A DNA stretch of 64,000 nt from Prevotella sp. MGM1 (GTDB lineage Bacteria > Bacteroidota > Bacteroidia > Bacteroidales > Bacteroidaceae). The stretch lies in contig NZ_BEWV01000221.1 in NCBI RefSeq assembly GCF_002933775.1, positions 62,001 through 126,000 on the forward strand, given 5' to 3'. The position numbers were made by a program, and so were the translations under genes. The notes beneath the pieces were generated by a model, which was not told the DNA's origin, did no database searches, and saw nothing but the letters and a program-made list of their open reading frames with translations. Positions 25,322 through 34,511 of the stretch are shown here, piece by piece; the stretch's first letter is position 1; every line of letters begins with the position of its first letter.

Positions 25322-27784
25322 TCAGTCGCCGAAATGAACACGTGCCTTGACGTAGAACGAACGTCCTGCTTTCTGAAGGCTAAAATTATCGTAGAGTCGT
25401 GCGTCGGTCAGGTTACGGCACTCCAATGAAATATTATAACGTCCGTTTTGGGTGCTGTACGACAGCTGGAGATTGTGCGAAAGTTGCTCAGGCACGTAGG
25501 CTTTGGAGTCTTTGTCGCCAATGTTCTCCCAGTTAAGTGGAAAGGAGTGCTGCCAGAAACCTTCATAACCTACTGTGAGTGTATGTCCTCTGGCGAAGAG
25601 GTTACGCCAATAAAAATTGGTGTCGAAGTTGGCAAAGCGGTATGGAATGTTCGGCAGCCGCACCTTGTAGTGCATGTTTTCCTGCTGAGACGATCCTGTC
25701 CAGTTCCGCTCATAGTCGCGTGTGTCTATGCTATTCCACGTACCACCGAGGTCGAACCTGCGGGCAAACGAGTAGCGCAATGACACGTTGTAGCCTTTGG
25801 TGCGGACATGTCCGTGGTTCTCGTAGATGCCATATTGCGTTGAGCCGTGCTTTCCCAGGCCGCGCTTGATGTAGTCTTTTGTGTTGCGGTAGATGAGGCT
25901 GACATCTGCATATAGGCTGTGGTAGCCGAAACGGCCGTGGTAGCTGAAATTCAGGTTGATATTGTCGCTCTTTTCAGACTTCAGGTCTGTGCGGCCTGCT
26001 TCGAGATCCTCGTCACCGAAGAGTTCGTCGGTGGTGGGCAAACGGAAAGCCCGCTCGTACGAGAGTTTCGCTTGCAACTCTTTTAGTACGTAATAAGTTC
26101 CTGCTGCCCCATAACCCCATGTAGACAAACTTTTGCCAAGCGAGACGTAATCACCCACACCGTCGGTACTGCGTGACACGGGACCACGGTTGTATTGTTG
26201 GTAATACTTGACAAATGCTAAGGCATTCCACCGCTTGGACGGAATTAACCGATAAGAAAGTCCGCTGATGTTCTTGCGCGTAATTTTAGGAATGGAAAAA
26301 TCTGTCACTACCGATGACTTTCCCAAGTGAGAGCGGCTCGTGCGTCGAAAATCGCTATATACATGATTGAACGTCAATGTATGGATATCGCCGATGCGGT
26401 AGTTGAGCGTCAGCGTGGCATTCCAGTTCGTATTTTTCGATTCGCTGTTCTGATAGGATTGCTCACCGCGACTGCCTTTTTCGTAATAGTGGCCGTACCA
26501 GTTATAATAGCGGGCTGTCGTATCGATATTGTGTGTAATATTGTGGTTATAATTTGCTGAGACGAGCAGGTTGAGCCCCGGAGTGAAGATATTGTGCTTG
26601 ACATACTCGAGTGAGGGGGAGAGCGAATGCCCTTTACGGTGTTTCTCTCCGAAAACAATCTCCTGATAGACACCCGTCTGGATCTCCTTGTAGAAATTTG
26701 ACCAAGAGAAGCCAAACACGAGCCGGTCAGCCCATTTTTTCCCGATAAGACCGAGTTTACCAGACACCACCTCATTGTGAAACGCATTATTGAAACGACG
26801 GACATGTTTAACGTCATTTTTATCTACGGGAAATTTGTGGATCGTACCATCGGGTTGTACCTCGAACTCACGCACCCAGTTGTCGATGTAATAATTGTTG
26901 TCCGAATAATTCTGGAATGCTTCGATTGTATACAAGAAGCCATCTTTGGTCGTTTGTCCGAGGCGAATGCTCGAGCGATGGGTATTAAACGATCCGTAGG
27001 AGTAGGAGGCATCTGCATGCCAACTGCTACGTCGTTTATTTGTGACTATATTTACTACACCGCCAATGGCGTCGGTACCGAAGCCCACAGGCACGACTCC
27101 TTTGTATACCTCTATACGCTCGGCAAAGCCCACAGGGATATTGTTCAGGTCAAACGCCTGTCCGGCTCCTTCATGTGGCACACCATCGATGAAAACTTTG
27201 ACGTGTTTGCCGCTGAAGCCATCAAGCATAAGCTGCATGTCGGAACCCACACCACCCGATTCGCGGAGTTTTATGCCGGGTAGTCGCGAAAGTGCGTCAC
27301 TTAGACTTTTGGTCGTATTCTGCAAGGTCTTGGTATTTATTGCCACTGCATTGAACGGTGATTGTTGAACCCGACTTACACCGCTGGAATGAACGACAAC
27401 CTCTTCCAACCCGGTCGTTGCCGGTCGTAGAATGACCATAAGATTTTCCGAATCCTGACTTACTGTTATATTTTTCTTGACGGGTTCGTAGCCGAGAAGT
27501 GAAACGACCAACTCGTGCGTTCCTACAGGAACCTTGAAGCGAAACCTCCCCTTGTCGTCTGTGGAGCATCCGTAATTTGTATCTTTCAGATATACGGTAG
27601 CGAAAGAAGCTGCCGTACTGTCTTTTTCCATTACTCTCCCCGAGAGCCATGCGAAGACGGGCGAATCATGATGGCCATGGTGCGGACTATGCGACTGAGC
27701 GGAAATCGGCAGAAAGCAGACAGTCAGTATGGCAACAAAAGCCTCTATTTTTCTAAATCTGTGTATATTTTTTATTATTGACAT
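25322..27784 (-). CDS. xusA: TonB-dependent outer-membrane receptor, XusA-like
   Basis: The 820-residue receptor has a signal peptide (ending near LPISAQ), an unusual short histidine stretch ([12 protein letters not shown]), a CarboxypepD_reg-like domain (about 45-130, [20 protein letters not shown]), a plug domain (about 135-260, with [20 protein letters not shown] and [20 protein letters not shown]) and a 22-strand barrel ending in an aromatic residue region ([11 protein letters not shown]). It would take up ferric siderophores with TonB energy. The frame opens 7 codons earlier; the Met at 27784 lies closer after the promoter at 27803-27833. It is the first gene of the xus-like operon. Confidence 0.88.
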   Translation of the reverse strand: MSIIKNIHRFRKIEAFVAILTVCFLPISAQSHSPHHGHHDSPVFAWLSGRVMEKDSTAASFATVYLKDTNYGCSTDDKGRFRFKVPVGTHELVVSLLGYEPVKKNITVSQDSENLMVILRPATTGLEEVVVHSSGVSRVQQSPFNAVAINTKTLQNTTKSLSDALSRLPGIKLRESGGVGSDMQLMLDGFSGKHVKVFIDGVPHEGAGQAFDLNNIPVGFAERIEVYKGVVPVGFGTDAIGGVVNIVTNKRRSSWHADASYSYGSFNTHRSSIRLGQTTKDGFLYTIEAFQNYSDNNYYIDNWVREFEVQPDGTIHKFPVDKNDVKHVRRFNNAFHNEVVSGKLGLIGKKWADRLVFGFSWSNFYKEIQTGVYQEIVFGEKHRKGHSLSPSLEYVKHNIFTPGLNLLVSANYNHNITHNIDTTARYYNWYGHYYEKGSRGEQSYQNSESKNTNWNATLTLNYRIGDIHTLTFNHVYSDFRRTSRSHLGKSSVVTDFSIPKITRKNISGLSYRLIPSKRWNALAFVKYYQQYNRGPVSRSTDGVGDYVSLGKSLSTWGYGAAGTYYVLKELQAKLSYERAFRLPTTDELFGDEDLEAGRTDLKSEKSDNINLNFSYHGRFGYHSLYADVSLIYRNTKDYIKRGLGKHGSTQYGIYENHGHVRTKGYNVSLRYSFARRFDLGGTWNSIDTRDYERNWTGSSQQENMHYKVRLPNIPYRFANFDTNFYWRNLFARGHTLTVGYEGFWQHSFPLNWENIGDKDSKAYVPEQLSHNLQLSYSTQNGRYNISLECRNLTDARLYDNFSLQKAGRSFYVKARVHFGD

Positions 27785-27802
27785 ATAATTAGTTTTCGAG
27801 TG

Positions 27803-27833
27803 CAAAGATAAGCTTGCTGAAAAAAATATGCAA
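27803..27833 (-). promoter_or_regulatory. Promoter of the xus-like operon
   Basis: TTG (27831-27833, minus strand) is followed after 20 bases by TATCTTTG (27803-27810), a consensus Bacteroidota promoter with a leader of only about 15-20 bases before the Met at 27784. I see no convincing Fur-type palindrome. Confidence 0.75.
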
Positions 27834-28008
27834 TCGCAAAAAATAGGTATTTTGATGGCTGATACTTCTTGCGGACGGTTACATGACGCTGGAATGTACC
27901 CTTAGACTGATGTATCATACTTTCTTGGCTGACTTGGCATTGTGCTGTTAAAAGAGTTTCATAATGGTTTCCGGCTCTATACAGATACAGAGATAGTGGG
28001 CTTTTATG

Positions 28009-28146
28009 CAGCCGCGAAACATCCATCTTGCTATTGAGCTGTTTAATCTCGCCGTCTACCGTAAGACAGCACTTCAAATGCGGGTTGCATCCCTGTTTTT
28101 CGCTGTTTTTTTCATATAGAGCAATTACTTTGAATGTACTTCGCAT
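28009..28146 (-). pseudogene. Remnant of a Bacteroidota tyrosine recombinase (integrase), N-terminus only
   Basis: The first 46 codons (MRSTFKVIALYEKN, then CCLTVDGEIKQLNSKMDV) look like the arm-DNA-binding domain found at the N-terminus of tyrosine integrases of Bacteroidota conjugative and transposable elements. The match then stops: the frame continues to 27775 with sequence unlike an integrase, and runs into the xusA promoter and start. There is no core-binding or catalytic (R-H-R-Y) domain. This is best read as a truncated integrase left by a past mobile element beside the iron locus. Confidence 0.6.
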
Positions 28147-28331
28147 AACTCACTTTTTAGGGGTTACAAGAGTATGTTATAGTGAGTTCCCGACAGAAAT
28201 GCAGACTGCGCAAATCACAAAAAAAAGAAAATGAAACCAGCCCAGACTTCCGGCCTGCCTCAATAAATTGTTTTGTATTTGCCAGTCCGTTGCGGTACAA
28301 TATGTGATCGTTATTTTAAATGATTAATACA

Positions 28332-28372
28332 AAACGCCTTGCAACCGAATACCCGTTGCAAGGCGTTTAATG
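28332..28372. terminator. Bidirectional terminator hairpin after the ECF sigma gene
   Basis: AAACGCCTTGCAAC (28332-28345) pairs perfectly with GTTGCAAGGCGTTT (28355-28368), loop CGAATACCC. It lies 107 bases beyond the sigma factor stop (28475). The loop and right arm read ATACCCGTTGCA, which is also found in the mosaic palindrome at 38859-38870. Confidence 0.7.
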
Positions 28373-28474
28373 CTTTAATGACATGAATTTGTCTTATGAT
28401 TGCAAACGGAAAATACTTTTCCGCTTTTTAAAAGAACTATCCTATGTAGGAATGGTTCTATTTTTTTATGCTTT

Positions 28475-29074
28475 TCAAGCTTCCATTTTAAGCAGAATAT
28501 CGTGTTCGTGAGCCATGCGCCTGAGGTTTAGAATTGCATATCGCATGCGGCCGAGAGCGGTGTTGATGCTGACTCCCGTCACTTCGGCAATCTCTTTGAA
28601 CGACAAATCCTGATAAAATCTCATGTATACCACCTCACGTTGTGCGGTGGGCAGTTTGTCCATCATTCGTTTTACGTCTGTCATAATCTGGCTGTTGACT
28701 ATTTCTGACTCTATTCCGGTATCTATCACAGAGTTCTCGTTGAGGTTGGACAGGTCGTTGTCTTCAGTTGGTTCCACGATATGTTCGTTTTTCTGCATCC
28801 TGTACCAGTCCATAATGACGTTATGGGCAATTCTTGTTACCCAATAAGAGAACTTTCCCGAGTCTGTGTATTTACCCTCTTGTAGCTTGGTGATGACTTT
28901 TACGAATGTGTCTTGAAACAAATCATTAGCCAGTTCCTGGTCCCTGACCACGAACATTATATATGTGAACAACTTTGATTGATTGCGTGCCAATAACTCG
29001 TCAAATGCCTTGTTGTCTCCTCCAACATATCGTAAGGCCAACTCTTCGTCGGTCATACTGTCAAATTTCGTCAT
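28475..29074 (-). CDS. ECF-type RNA polymerase sigma factor
   Basis: The 199-residue protein has sigma region 2 (about 10-85: FDELLARNQSKLFTYIMF, LANDLFQDTFVKVI) and region 4 (about 135-190: LPTAQREVVYMRFYQDLSF, KEIAEVTGVSINTALGRMRYAI, a helix-turn-helix), with a short acidic linker between them. There is no anti-sigma (FecR-like) gene beside it, so it is not of the polysaccharide-locus ECF/anti-sigma pair type. Its gene has its own promoter of housekeeping type (29164-29195). The regulon is unknown; it is separated from the xus-like genes by a terminator and an integrase remnant. Confidence 0.9.
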   Translation of the reverse strand: MTKFDSMTDEELALRYVGGDNKAFDELLARNQSKLFTYIMFVVRDQELANDLFQDTFVKVITKLQEGKYTDSGKFSYWVTRIAHNVIMDWYRMQKNEHIVEPTEDNDLSNLNENSVIDTGIESEIVNSQIMTDVKRMMDKLPTAQREVVYMRFYQDLSFKEIAEVTGVSINTALGRMRYAILNLRRMAHEHDILLKMEA

Positions 29075-29163
29075 ACTTAATCTTTGTTTTTATTATTAAG
29101 TAAAGTTTTTGTCGATAGGCAAATGGTTTGTCGGTTCGTTATTAACATCTGTTGTTTATGATG

Positions 29164-29195
29164 CAAAAGTATATAAAATAATCTGTATGACCAAA
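29164..29195 (-). promoter_or_regulatory. Promoter of the ECF sigma factor gene
   Basis: On the minus strand TTTG (29192-29195), 20 bases, TACTTTTG (29164-29171): a full consensus match about 90 bases upstream of the start codon at 29074. Confidence 0.8.
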
Positions 29196-29210
29196 TAATC
29201 GGGTACTAAA

Positions 29211-29242
29211 TTGTTTTTTCAAAGATATTTTCGTTATCTTTG
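29211..29242 (+). promoter_or_regulatory. Promoter of the GHMP-kinase fusion gene
   Basis: TTG (29211-29213), 21 bases, TATCTTTG (29235-29242) on the plus strand, about 90 bases before the start at 29334 and divergent from the sigma factor promoter. Confidence 0.78.
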
Positions 29243-29333
29243 CATGGTAAGACACATCCGGCTTTCGGATGATGCGTCGCAGTGCATTGAGCAGTGCGGA
29301 AAGACTGTGAAAAAAGAAATAACATAATCTGAA

Positions 29334-31268
29334 ATGATAAAGCTTTTTGTGCCGGGAAGGCTTTGCCTCTTTGGCGAGCATACCGATTGGGCGGGGCATT
29401 ACCGTACCATGAATGCAGATATATTGCCCGGAGCTGCTGTCGTGACGGGAATAGAGCAGGGGATATATGCCGAGATTGAGCGGTCGCCGGTCTTTGAGGT
29501 GACGAGTTGCGCCCCGGAGATAGAGGGGCTTTGGAGCAATTTCTCATGCCGTATGAACGACGCTGAACTGAAAAAGGTAGCCAAGTCGGGCTCGTTCTTC
29601 TGCTATTGTGCGGGTGTGGCGTCATATATGCTCGAATGGTATAAGGTGGGTGGCGTGCGTATAAACATTACTTCGATGACGCTTCCGATGAAGAGCGGAT
29701 TGTCGAGCAGCGCTGCTATCTGTGTGCTTGTGGCAAGGGCATTCAACAAACTGTATCACCTCAATCTTAATACGCTCGGCGAGATGAACATCGCCTATCT
29801 CGGCGAGCTTCGCACCGCGTCTCGTTGCGGCCGTCTCGACCAGGCGTGCGCTTTCGGTGTGAAGCCGAGCCTGATGCTTTTCGACGGCGACGAGGTGGAG
29901 GTAAGGGCTATGACAGTCAAACGGCCGTTGCACTGGGTGATAGCAGACTTGTGCTCGTGTAAGGATACAGTGCAGATACTGGCAGATCTCAACAAGTCGT
30001 ATCCTTTTGCCATGGACGATGACAGCCGGCGGCTGCATGATTTTTTCGGAAGCAAAAACAGGGATATTGTCGAACGTGCGGTGGGGTATATTGCGTCGGG
30101 CGATGCCGAGCGGCTCGGCAAACTGATGACCGAGACGGAGGATCTTTTCGACAGGTTTGTCACTCCGATGTCTCCTGCGCTCAATTCCCCGATACTGCAC
30201 CGCTATCTGAATGATGAGAATATAAAGCCGCTCGTATATGGAGGAAAAGGCGTTGGGTCGCACGGTGACGGCTCGGTGCAGTTTCTCGCTCGCGACTCTG
30301 AGTGCCAGCATCGGCTTGAAGAGTACCTTAATGATTGCGGATTGCGTGCTTATTCGTTCACGTTGCAGCCGGTGCATACAGTCAGGAAAGCTATTATTCC
30401 CGTCGCAGGGTTCGGCACCCGGCTCTATCCGGCCACATGTGCCATGAAAAAAGACTTCTTCCCTGTGCCGTGTCCGGATGGCATGGTGCGTCCTGTCATA
30501 CTTATATTGCTCGAAGAGTTGATGGCCAGCGGCATAGAGGAGGTTTGTATAATACTCGGCTCGGAGGAAGAACGGCGCCAGTATATAGATTTTTTTGAGA
30601 CACCGTTGCCTGAAGAGTATTTGAGAAAGTTGTCTCCTCAAAACCGTGGCTATGCCAATCATATCCTTGATATAGGCAAGCACCTGCATTATGTTTACCA
30701 GAATGAGAAGCGTGGTTTCGGGCATGCTGTCTTTCAGGCAACGGAATTCGCGGGCAATGAGCCGGTACTGCTGTTGCTTGGTGATACGTTGTATAGGAGC
30801 GATGGTAACAAGACATGCGCTCTGCAACTGATAGAAGAGTATGAGAAGTATGCCAAGCCTGTGGTTGCCATTCATCGGATCTGTTTGACTGATGTGGACA
30901 AATACGGGATATTGAGCGGTCGGTGGGATGATGTTCAGAGGCGTATTCTCAATGTGTCGATGATGACCGAGAAACCGGATGCCGCGTTTGCGGAAGATTG
31001 TATGTACGTGGAAGGTGCCGATGGAGGGAAAGAATACTGGTCGGTTTTCGGGCAATACATTCTCACTCCAGATGTGTTTGACCGTCTGGCGGCGGATATT
31101 ATGGCGGCCGATGCTGACGGAGACGGCCGGGAGATTGAGCTGACGGCAGCTCTCGATGCAGTGAGGCGGCAGAAGGGCATATTGGGAGTGAGAGTTGACG
31201 GCCGTATGTTTGATATTGGTAATCCTTCCGCTTTCAGAAATACCGTCTTGGAGTTTGCTCGTAGTTAA
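29334..31268 (+). CDS. Fused GHMP sugar kinase and sugar-1-phosphate nucleotidyltransferase
   Basis: This 644-residue cytoplasmic protein joins two enzymes. Residues 1-348 are a GHMP kinase of galactokinase type: GRLCLFGEHTDW (8-19) with the E-H-D sugar-binding residues, LPMKSGLSSSAA (117-128, the phosphate loop) and GGKGVGSHGDGSVQFL (303-318, motif 3). Residues about 350-644 are a GalU-like nucleotidyltransferase: IIPVAGFGTRLYPATCAMKK (354-373), VILILLEELMASGIEEV, and GDTLYRSDG for the metal site. Together they could convert a free sugar to its 1-phosphate and then to a nucleotide sugar, as B. fragilis Fkp does for fucose with the domains in the other order. The substrate may be galactose, galacturonate or arabinose; the motifs do not decide it. 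A stand-alone promoter and terminator make it a single-gene unit. Confidence 0.85.
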   Translation: MIKLFVPGRLCLFGEHTDWAGHYRTMNADILPGAAVVTGIEQGIYAEIERSPVFEVTSCAPEIEGLWSNFSCRMNDAELKKVAKSGSFFCYCAGVASYMLEWYKVGGVRINITSMTLPMKSGLSSSAAICVLVARAFNKLYHLNLNTLGEMNIAYLGELRTASRCGRLDQACAFGVKPSLMLFDGDEVEVRAMTVKRPLHWVIADLCSCKDTVQILADLNKSYPFAMDDDSRRLHDFFGSKNRDIVERAVGYIASGDAERLGKLMTETEDLFDRFVTPMSPALNSPILHRYLNDENIKPLVYGGKGVGSHGDGSVQFLARDSECQHRLEEYLNDCGLRAYSFTLQPVHTVRKAIIPVAGFGTRLYPATCAMKKDFFPVPCPDGMVRPVILILLEELMASGIEEVCIILGSEEERRQYIDFFETPLPEEYLRKLSPQNRGYANHILDIGKHLHYVYQNEKRGFGHAVFQATEFAGNEPVLLLLGDTLYRSDGNKTCALQLIEEYEKYAKPVVAIHRICLTDVDKYGILSGRWDDVQRRILNVSMMTEKPDAAFAEDCMYVEGADGGKEYWSVFGQYILTPDVFDRLAADIMAADADGDGREIELTAALDAVRRQKGILGVRVDGRMFDIGNPSAFRNTVLEFARS

Positions 31269-31452
31269 TGAGTTATTAACCGGTATATTGTGTGTCACAT
31301 TATATATGGTGAGTGTGTTGCTGCATGTGGAGACATGTAATGGGCTTTGTGCCTGGCAATGATATTGTGTTTTAGGTGTTATTCGATGGCTATTAATTGT
31401 TATGAGCGGTGCGTCAAGTGTGAAGGCATGCCAATCCTTGTGTATATTCAAT

Positions 31453-31490
31453 GAAAAACCGGCTGCGTGAAGTCATGCAGCCGGTTTTTC
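31453..31490. terminator. Bidirectional terminator between convergent genes
   Basis: GAAAAACCGGCTGC (31453-31466) pairs with GCAGCCGGTTTTTC (31477-31490), loop of 10 bases. It has A- and T-tracts on both sides and lies between the plus-strand GHMP fusion and the minus-strand HAD gene. Confidence 0.85.
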
Positions 31491-31509
31491 ATTACGTATC
31501 ATGTGGTGT

Positions 31510-31953
31510 TCAGAATTGCCACCATTTCTTTTTCATCTGTTTGTTTTGCGGACCATACGGGTTGCCGGTGTTGTTCCCTTCAGCTTCCATCATGAGGTCA
31601 TTCCATGTTCTGCGGTGGCTGATCATTCGGTATATCGTGCCCCAATCTGGCAATCCGCCCACATTGCGGTCGTCTATGAACATATCCACTTTCAGCTTGC
31701 GGCTGAAGTGCTGGTTGTTGCTGGATGTCTCTTCCGGATAGTCCCGGTTCACGGCGTAAAACTCAACGCCCCTGCTTCTGCACCATTCTACCGCCTCTTC
31801 GAGCAAATCTCCCTCACGCACGCTCCATAGGATGAGCTTGTGATGATCTTTGATAAGCATTTTGAGGGTATCGATTGCAAAAGGAATCTCCTCACCGATT
31901 TTCGGGTATTTATGCTCGACTATTGTTCCGTCGAAATCTACTGCTATTGTCAT
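31510..31953 (-). CDS. Small HAD-superfamily phosphatase
   Basis: The 147-residue protein starts MTIAVDFDGTIVE with the HAD motif I DxDGT (D6, D8), followed by the motif II region LILWSVREGD and motif III/IV VDMFIDDRNVGG near residue 112. It resembles a structurally known but uncharacterised B. thetaiotaomicron HAD protein (BT0820). Its start overlaps the stop of the Wzc-like kinase gene by 4 bases (ATGA), so the two are translationally coupled and probably work together; it may act on a phosphorylated sugar or protein of the polysaccharide pathway, but that is inference. The C-terminus (KKKWWQF) is basic and aromatic. Confidence 0.85.
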   Translation of the reverse strand: MTIAVDFDGTIVEHKYPKIGEEIPFAIDTLKMLIKDHHKLILWSVREGDLLEEAVEWCRSRGVEFYAVNRDYPEETSSNNQHFSRKLKVDMFIDDRNVGGLPDWGTIYRMISHRRTWNDLMMEAEGNNTGNPYGPQNKQMKKKWWQF

Positions 31954-34499
31954 TTCTTTACTGAATTATCGTTTGCGTTTCCGTAGTGGCTGTTCGCATA
32001 ATTGCCATAACTTCCGTATGAGCCATAGTTACCATAGCTTCCGTATGAGCTGTAACCGCCGTAGCGTCCGTATTTGCCATACTTGCCATAGCCGTAGTAG
32101 TAGCCGTATTTCTTCTTTGACAGGTCTACACCGTTAAGTACTATGCACATGTTAGGCAGTTTTTTCTCGGCCGCAAGACCGTTGAAAAGGCCGAATGCCG
32201 CTTTCGGGGTATAGTCTGCACGGCACACAATGACGGTGACGTCTGTGAGCTTGCCGATTTGCAGAGTGTCGGTAACGAGTCCGACAGGTGCCGTGTCGAG
32301 TATGATATAGTCGTACTCGGCTTTCAGCATCTCGATGATCTGGCTGAGATTTTCTCGTGCAAGAAGCTCGGTCGGGTTTGGAGGTACAGGGCCGGCAAAC
32401 ATGAGGTCGAGGTTCTTGTTTACTCCCGACGGGCGTATTTGGCTCTTTATGCTTTCCATTGTGACTTCGTCTTTTGACAACAGCGTGGTAACACCCATGT
32501 TGCGGTCAGACATTCTGAACAGTTTGCCAAGCGCGGGCTTGCGGATGTCGAGACCGATAAGGATGACTTTCTTGCCAAGCAATGCGAAAGAAACCGAAAG
32601 GTTGGCTGCATTGAATGTCTTACCTTCACCCGATGTGGACGATGTGAACATGATGACACGCTGGTCTCCTTTCAGCATGAACTGGATATTGGTACGCATG
32701 GCTCGGAATATCTCGTCTATCTGATCGTTCTGGTTCTCGTGCACCACAATACCGCCTGGGCTGTCTTCACTTCCGTTTGCCACAGCCACGTCCGCTATTA
32801 TAGGCAGGTTGGTGAGTCTTGCTACATCTGCATGGCCCTCGATCTTATACCGGAGCAATTGCAGTAAGTATATGATGAGCAGCGGCATACCGAAGCCCGC
32901 CACTAATGCCACAAGCATGATTATGCTGCCTTTAGGGCTTACTTTGCCCTCAAATATAGGCTCATCGATGAGTTTACCCTTGTCGGCAGTGGCAGCCAAC
33001 GATATTGAGTTCTCTTCACGCTTCTGCAAAAGCATCAGATAAAGACCTGATTTTACTTCCTGCTGGCGACCGATTTGAGTAAGCACACGTTCCTGTTCGG
33101 GGGTGCTTGATATCTTGCTTTGATACTGTGAGTATTGGTTCTCAATGTTCATGCGCTTTATATCGGCACTGTGACGAGCCTGTGACAGGGCTGTCCTGAT
33201 ACTGCTTTGAAGCTGGTCGAGTGTCTCTGTAAGCGTGAGCACCTGCGGAGCTATCTCTGATGCGGAGCGTAACAGTCTGTTACGGTCTATCACACTCTGG
33301 TTGTACTTGTTGATAAGAGTTGTGGAAGCGTTGTCTTCCAACCCTACATTGGAAGGGATTATCTGGTATTTGTTGTCCTGATTGTCTATGTATTCGCGCA
33401 GATAATCGAGCAGTTGTATCTGTGCCTTGGCTTCTGAGAGCTTTATTGAGTACTGGCTCGACTGTGCGAGGTTCTCTGTTGCGTCAAGTTTTATCTGCGT
33501 AAGGTTGTTACGCTTCTTGTAGCTCTCCAACGAACTTTCCGTCACGTCAAGCTCGGCATTGATCTTTTCAAGACGCTCGTTGATGAACTCCTCCGTCTTC
33601 ACCGCAATCTCGTTCTTGTCGGCATTGGCCTGTCTGTTGTAGCATATAGCCAACTGGTTGAGGAAATCCTCCGCTCTTTCCACGTTTTTGTCTTTCAATG
33701 TCATTAGAGCGATGGACGTGGTTTTTGATGTAGGCTCTACCGACATGGCCTTAACGTATGAGGCTGCGACGTATGATAACGGATAAATGGTGACGTAGAG
33801 GTCTTTGTTTATGAATTTCTGATAGTCCTCCTGAGTTTCAAACACTGGTTTTATCGGGTTCTTTCTGAACGTGAGCACGCCCGCATACGTCTTTAATGTG
33901 GCAGGGAAAGAACTGAATGAGGTCTTGAACGGTCTTTCAGTACCTTCCTTTGTGTATGCCATACCGGTGACTTTATACGTGTCTCCTTTTTTTATTATCT
34001 TCAATTTGACGGGTTGAAGCGTCTCGTCCATTTGTTCAAGACTGGCGGGATCGATGTCTACGATGATAGGCTGGTTCTTGTATATGAGACGGTTTTTGAC
34101 CCTTCCTTCAAGTTTATACTCTACATACAGTTTCAAATCCTTGATGGCTTCACGTGAAAGGATATGACTTTTCAGTATCTCGACCTCATTGTCTATACCC
34201 GCACTGTTGGATATGAAACCCAGTTCCTGCATGTTGGCAAGCATCTGGTTGCTGCTACCGCCTTTCTGTTTGTTTTCGTCCTTGATTAGAATTTTTGCCG
34301 ATAGCTGATAAACGGGACTCTTGTATCTGAGGTATATCAGAGCACCGCACAGACATATAAATATAGACAAGGCGAACCACTGCCAGTTTAATATGAAAAT
34401 GGTGAAAATGGTTCTGAAATCAAACGAACTCTCTTGCTCGTTCTGCGCAAGGGCATCTATTGTTTCTGTCGTTTCCAATTTATTCTTTTCTTCCATCAT
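31950..34499 (-). CDS. Wzc-type polysaccharide co-polymerase with bacterial tyrosine kinase domain
   Basis: The 849-residue inner-membrane protein controls export or chain length of a surface polysaccharide. It has a short cytoplasmic N-terminus, membrane helix about 30-52 (FTIFILNWQWFALSIFICL), a Wzz domain, a long periplasmic coiled-coil (about 290-480), a second membrane helix near 530 and a BY-kinase domain with Walker A FTSSTSGEGKT (about 615-625), Walker A' LIGLDIRKPALGKLF (about 645) and Walker B YIILDTAP (about 733). The C-terminal tail (about 800-842) is a striking run with 16 tyrosines in about 42 residues, the autophosphorylation cluster. rfbA lies 12 bases upstream and the HAD gene overlaps by 4 bases downstream. 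MM at the start leaves a one-codon choice. Confidence 0.92.
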   Translation of the reverse strand: MMEEKNKLETTETIDALAQNEQESSFDFRTIFTIFILNWQWFALSIFICLCGALIYLRYKSPVYQLSAKILIKDENKQKGGSSNQMLANMQELGFISNSAGIDNEVEILKSHILSREAIKDLKLYVEYKLEGRVKNRLIYKNQPIIVDIDPASLEQMDETLQPVKLKIIKKGDTYKVTGMAYTKEGTERPFKTSFSSFPATLKTYAGVLTFRKNPIKPVFETQEDYQKFINKDLYVTIYPLSYVAASYVKAMSVEPTSKTTSIALMTLKDKNVERAEDFLNQLAICYNRQANADKNEIAVKTEEFINERLEKINAELDVTESSLESYKKRNNLTQIKLDATENLAQSSQYSIKLSEAKAQIQLLDYLREYIDNQDNKYQIIPSNVGLEDNASTTLINKYNQSVIDRNRLLRSASEIAPQVLTLTETLDQLQSSIRTALSQARHSADIKRMNIENQYSQYQSKISSTPEQERVLTQIGRQQEVKSGLYLMLLQKREENSISLAATADKGKLIDEPIFEGKVSPKGSIIMLVALVAGFGMPLLIIYLLQLLRYKIEGHADVARLTNLPIIADVAVANGSEDSPGGIVVHENQNDQIDEIFRAMRTNIQFMLKGDQRVIMFTSSTSGEGKTFNAANLSVSFALLGKKVILIGLDIRKPALGKLFRMSDRNMGVTTLLSKDEVTMESIKSQIRPSGVNKNLDLMFAGPVPPNPTELLARENLSQIIEMLKAEYDYIILDTAPVGLVTDTLQIGKLTDVTVIVCRADYTPKAAFGLFNGLAAEKKLPNMCIVLNGVDLSKKKYGYYYGYGKYGKYGRYGGYSSYGSYGNYGSYGSYGNYANSHYGNANDNSVKK

Positions 34500-34511
34500 A
34501 GTGTTTGGTTC

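Noticed and set aside
27775-28008. Continuation of the integrase-like frame downstream of codon 46
   Set aside because: The sequence after SKMDV no longer resembles an integrase and overlaps the xusA promoter and start, so only the first part is annotated as a remnant.
29622-31451. 609-codon open frame on the minus strand, antisense to the GHMP fusion
   Set aside because: Its protein has no domain or signal and mirrors the codon bias of the real gene on the plus strand, which has intact motifs throughout.
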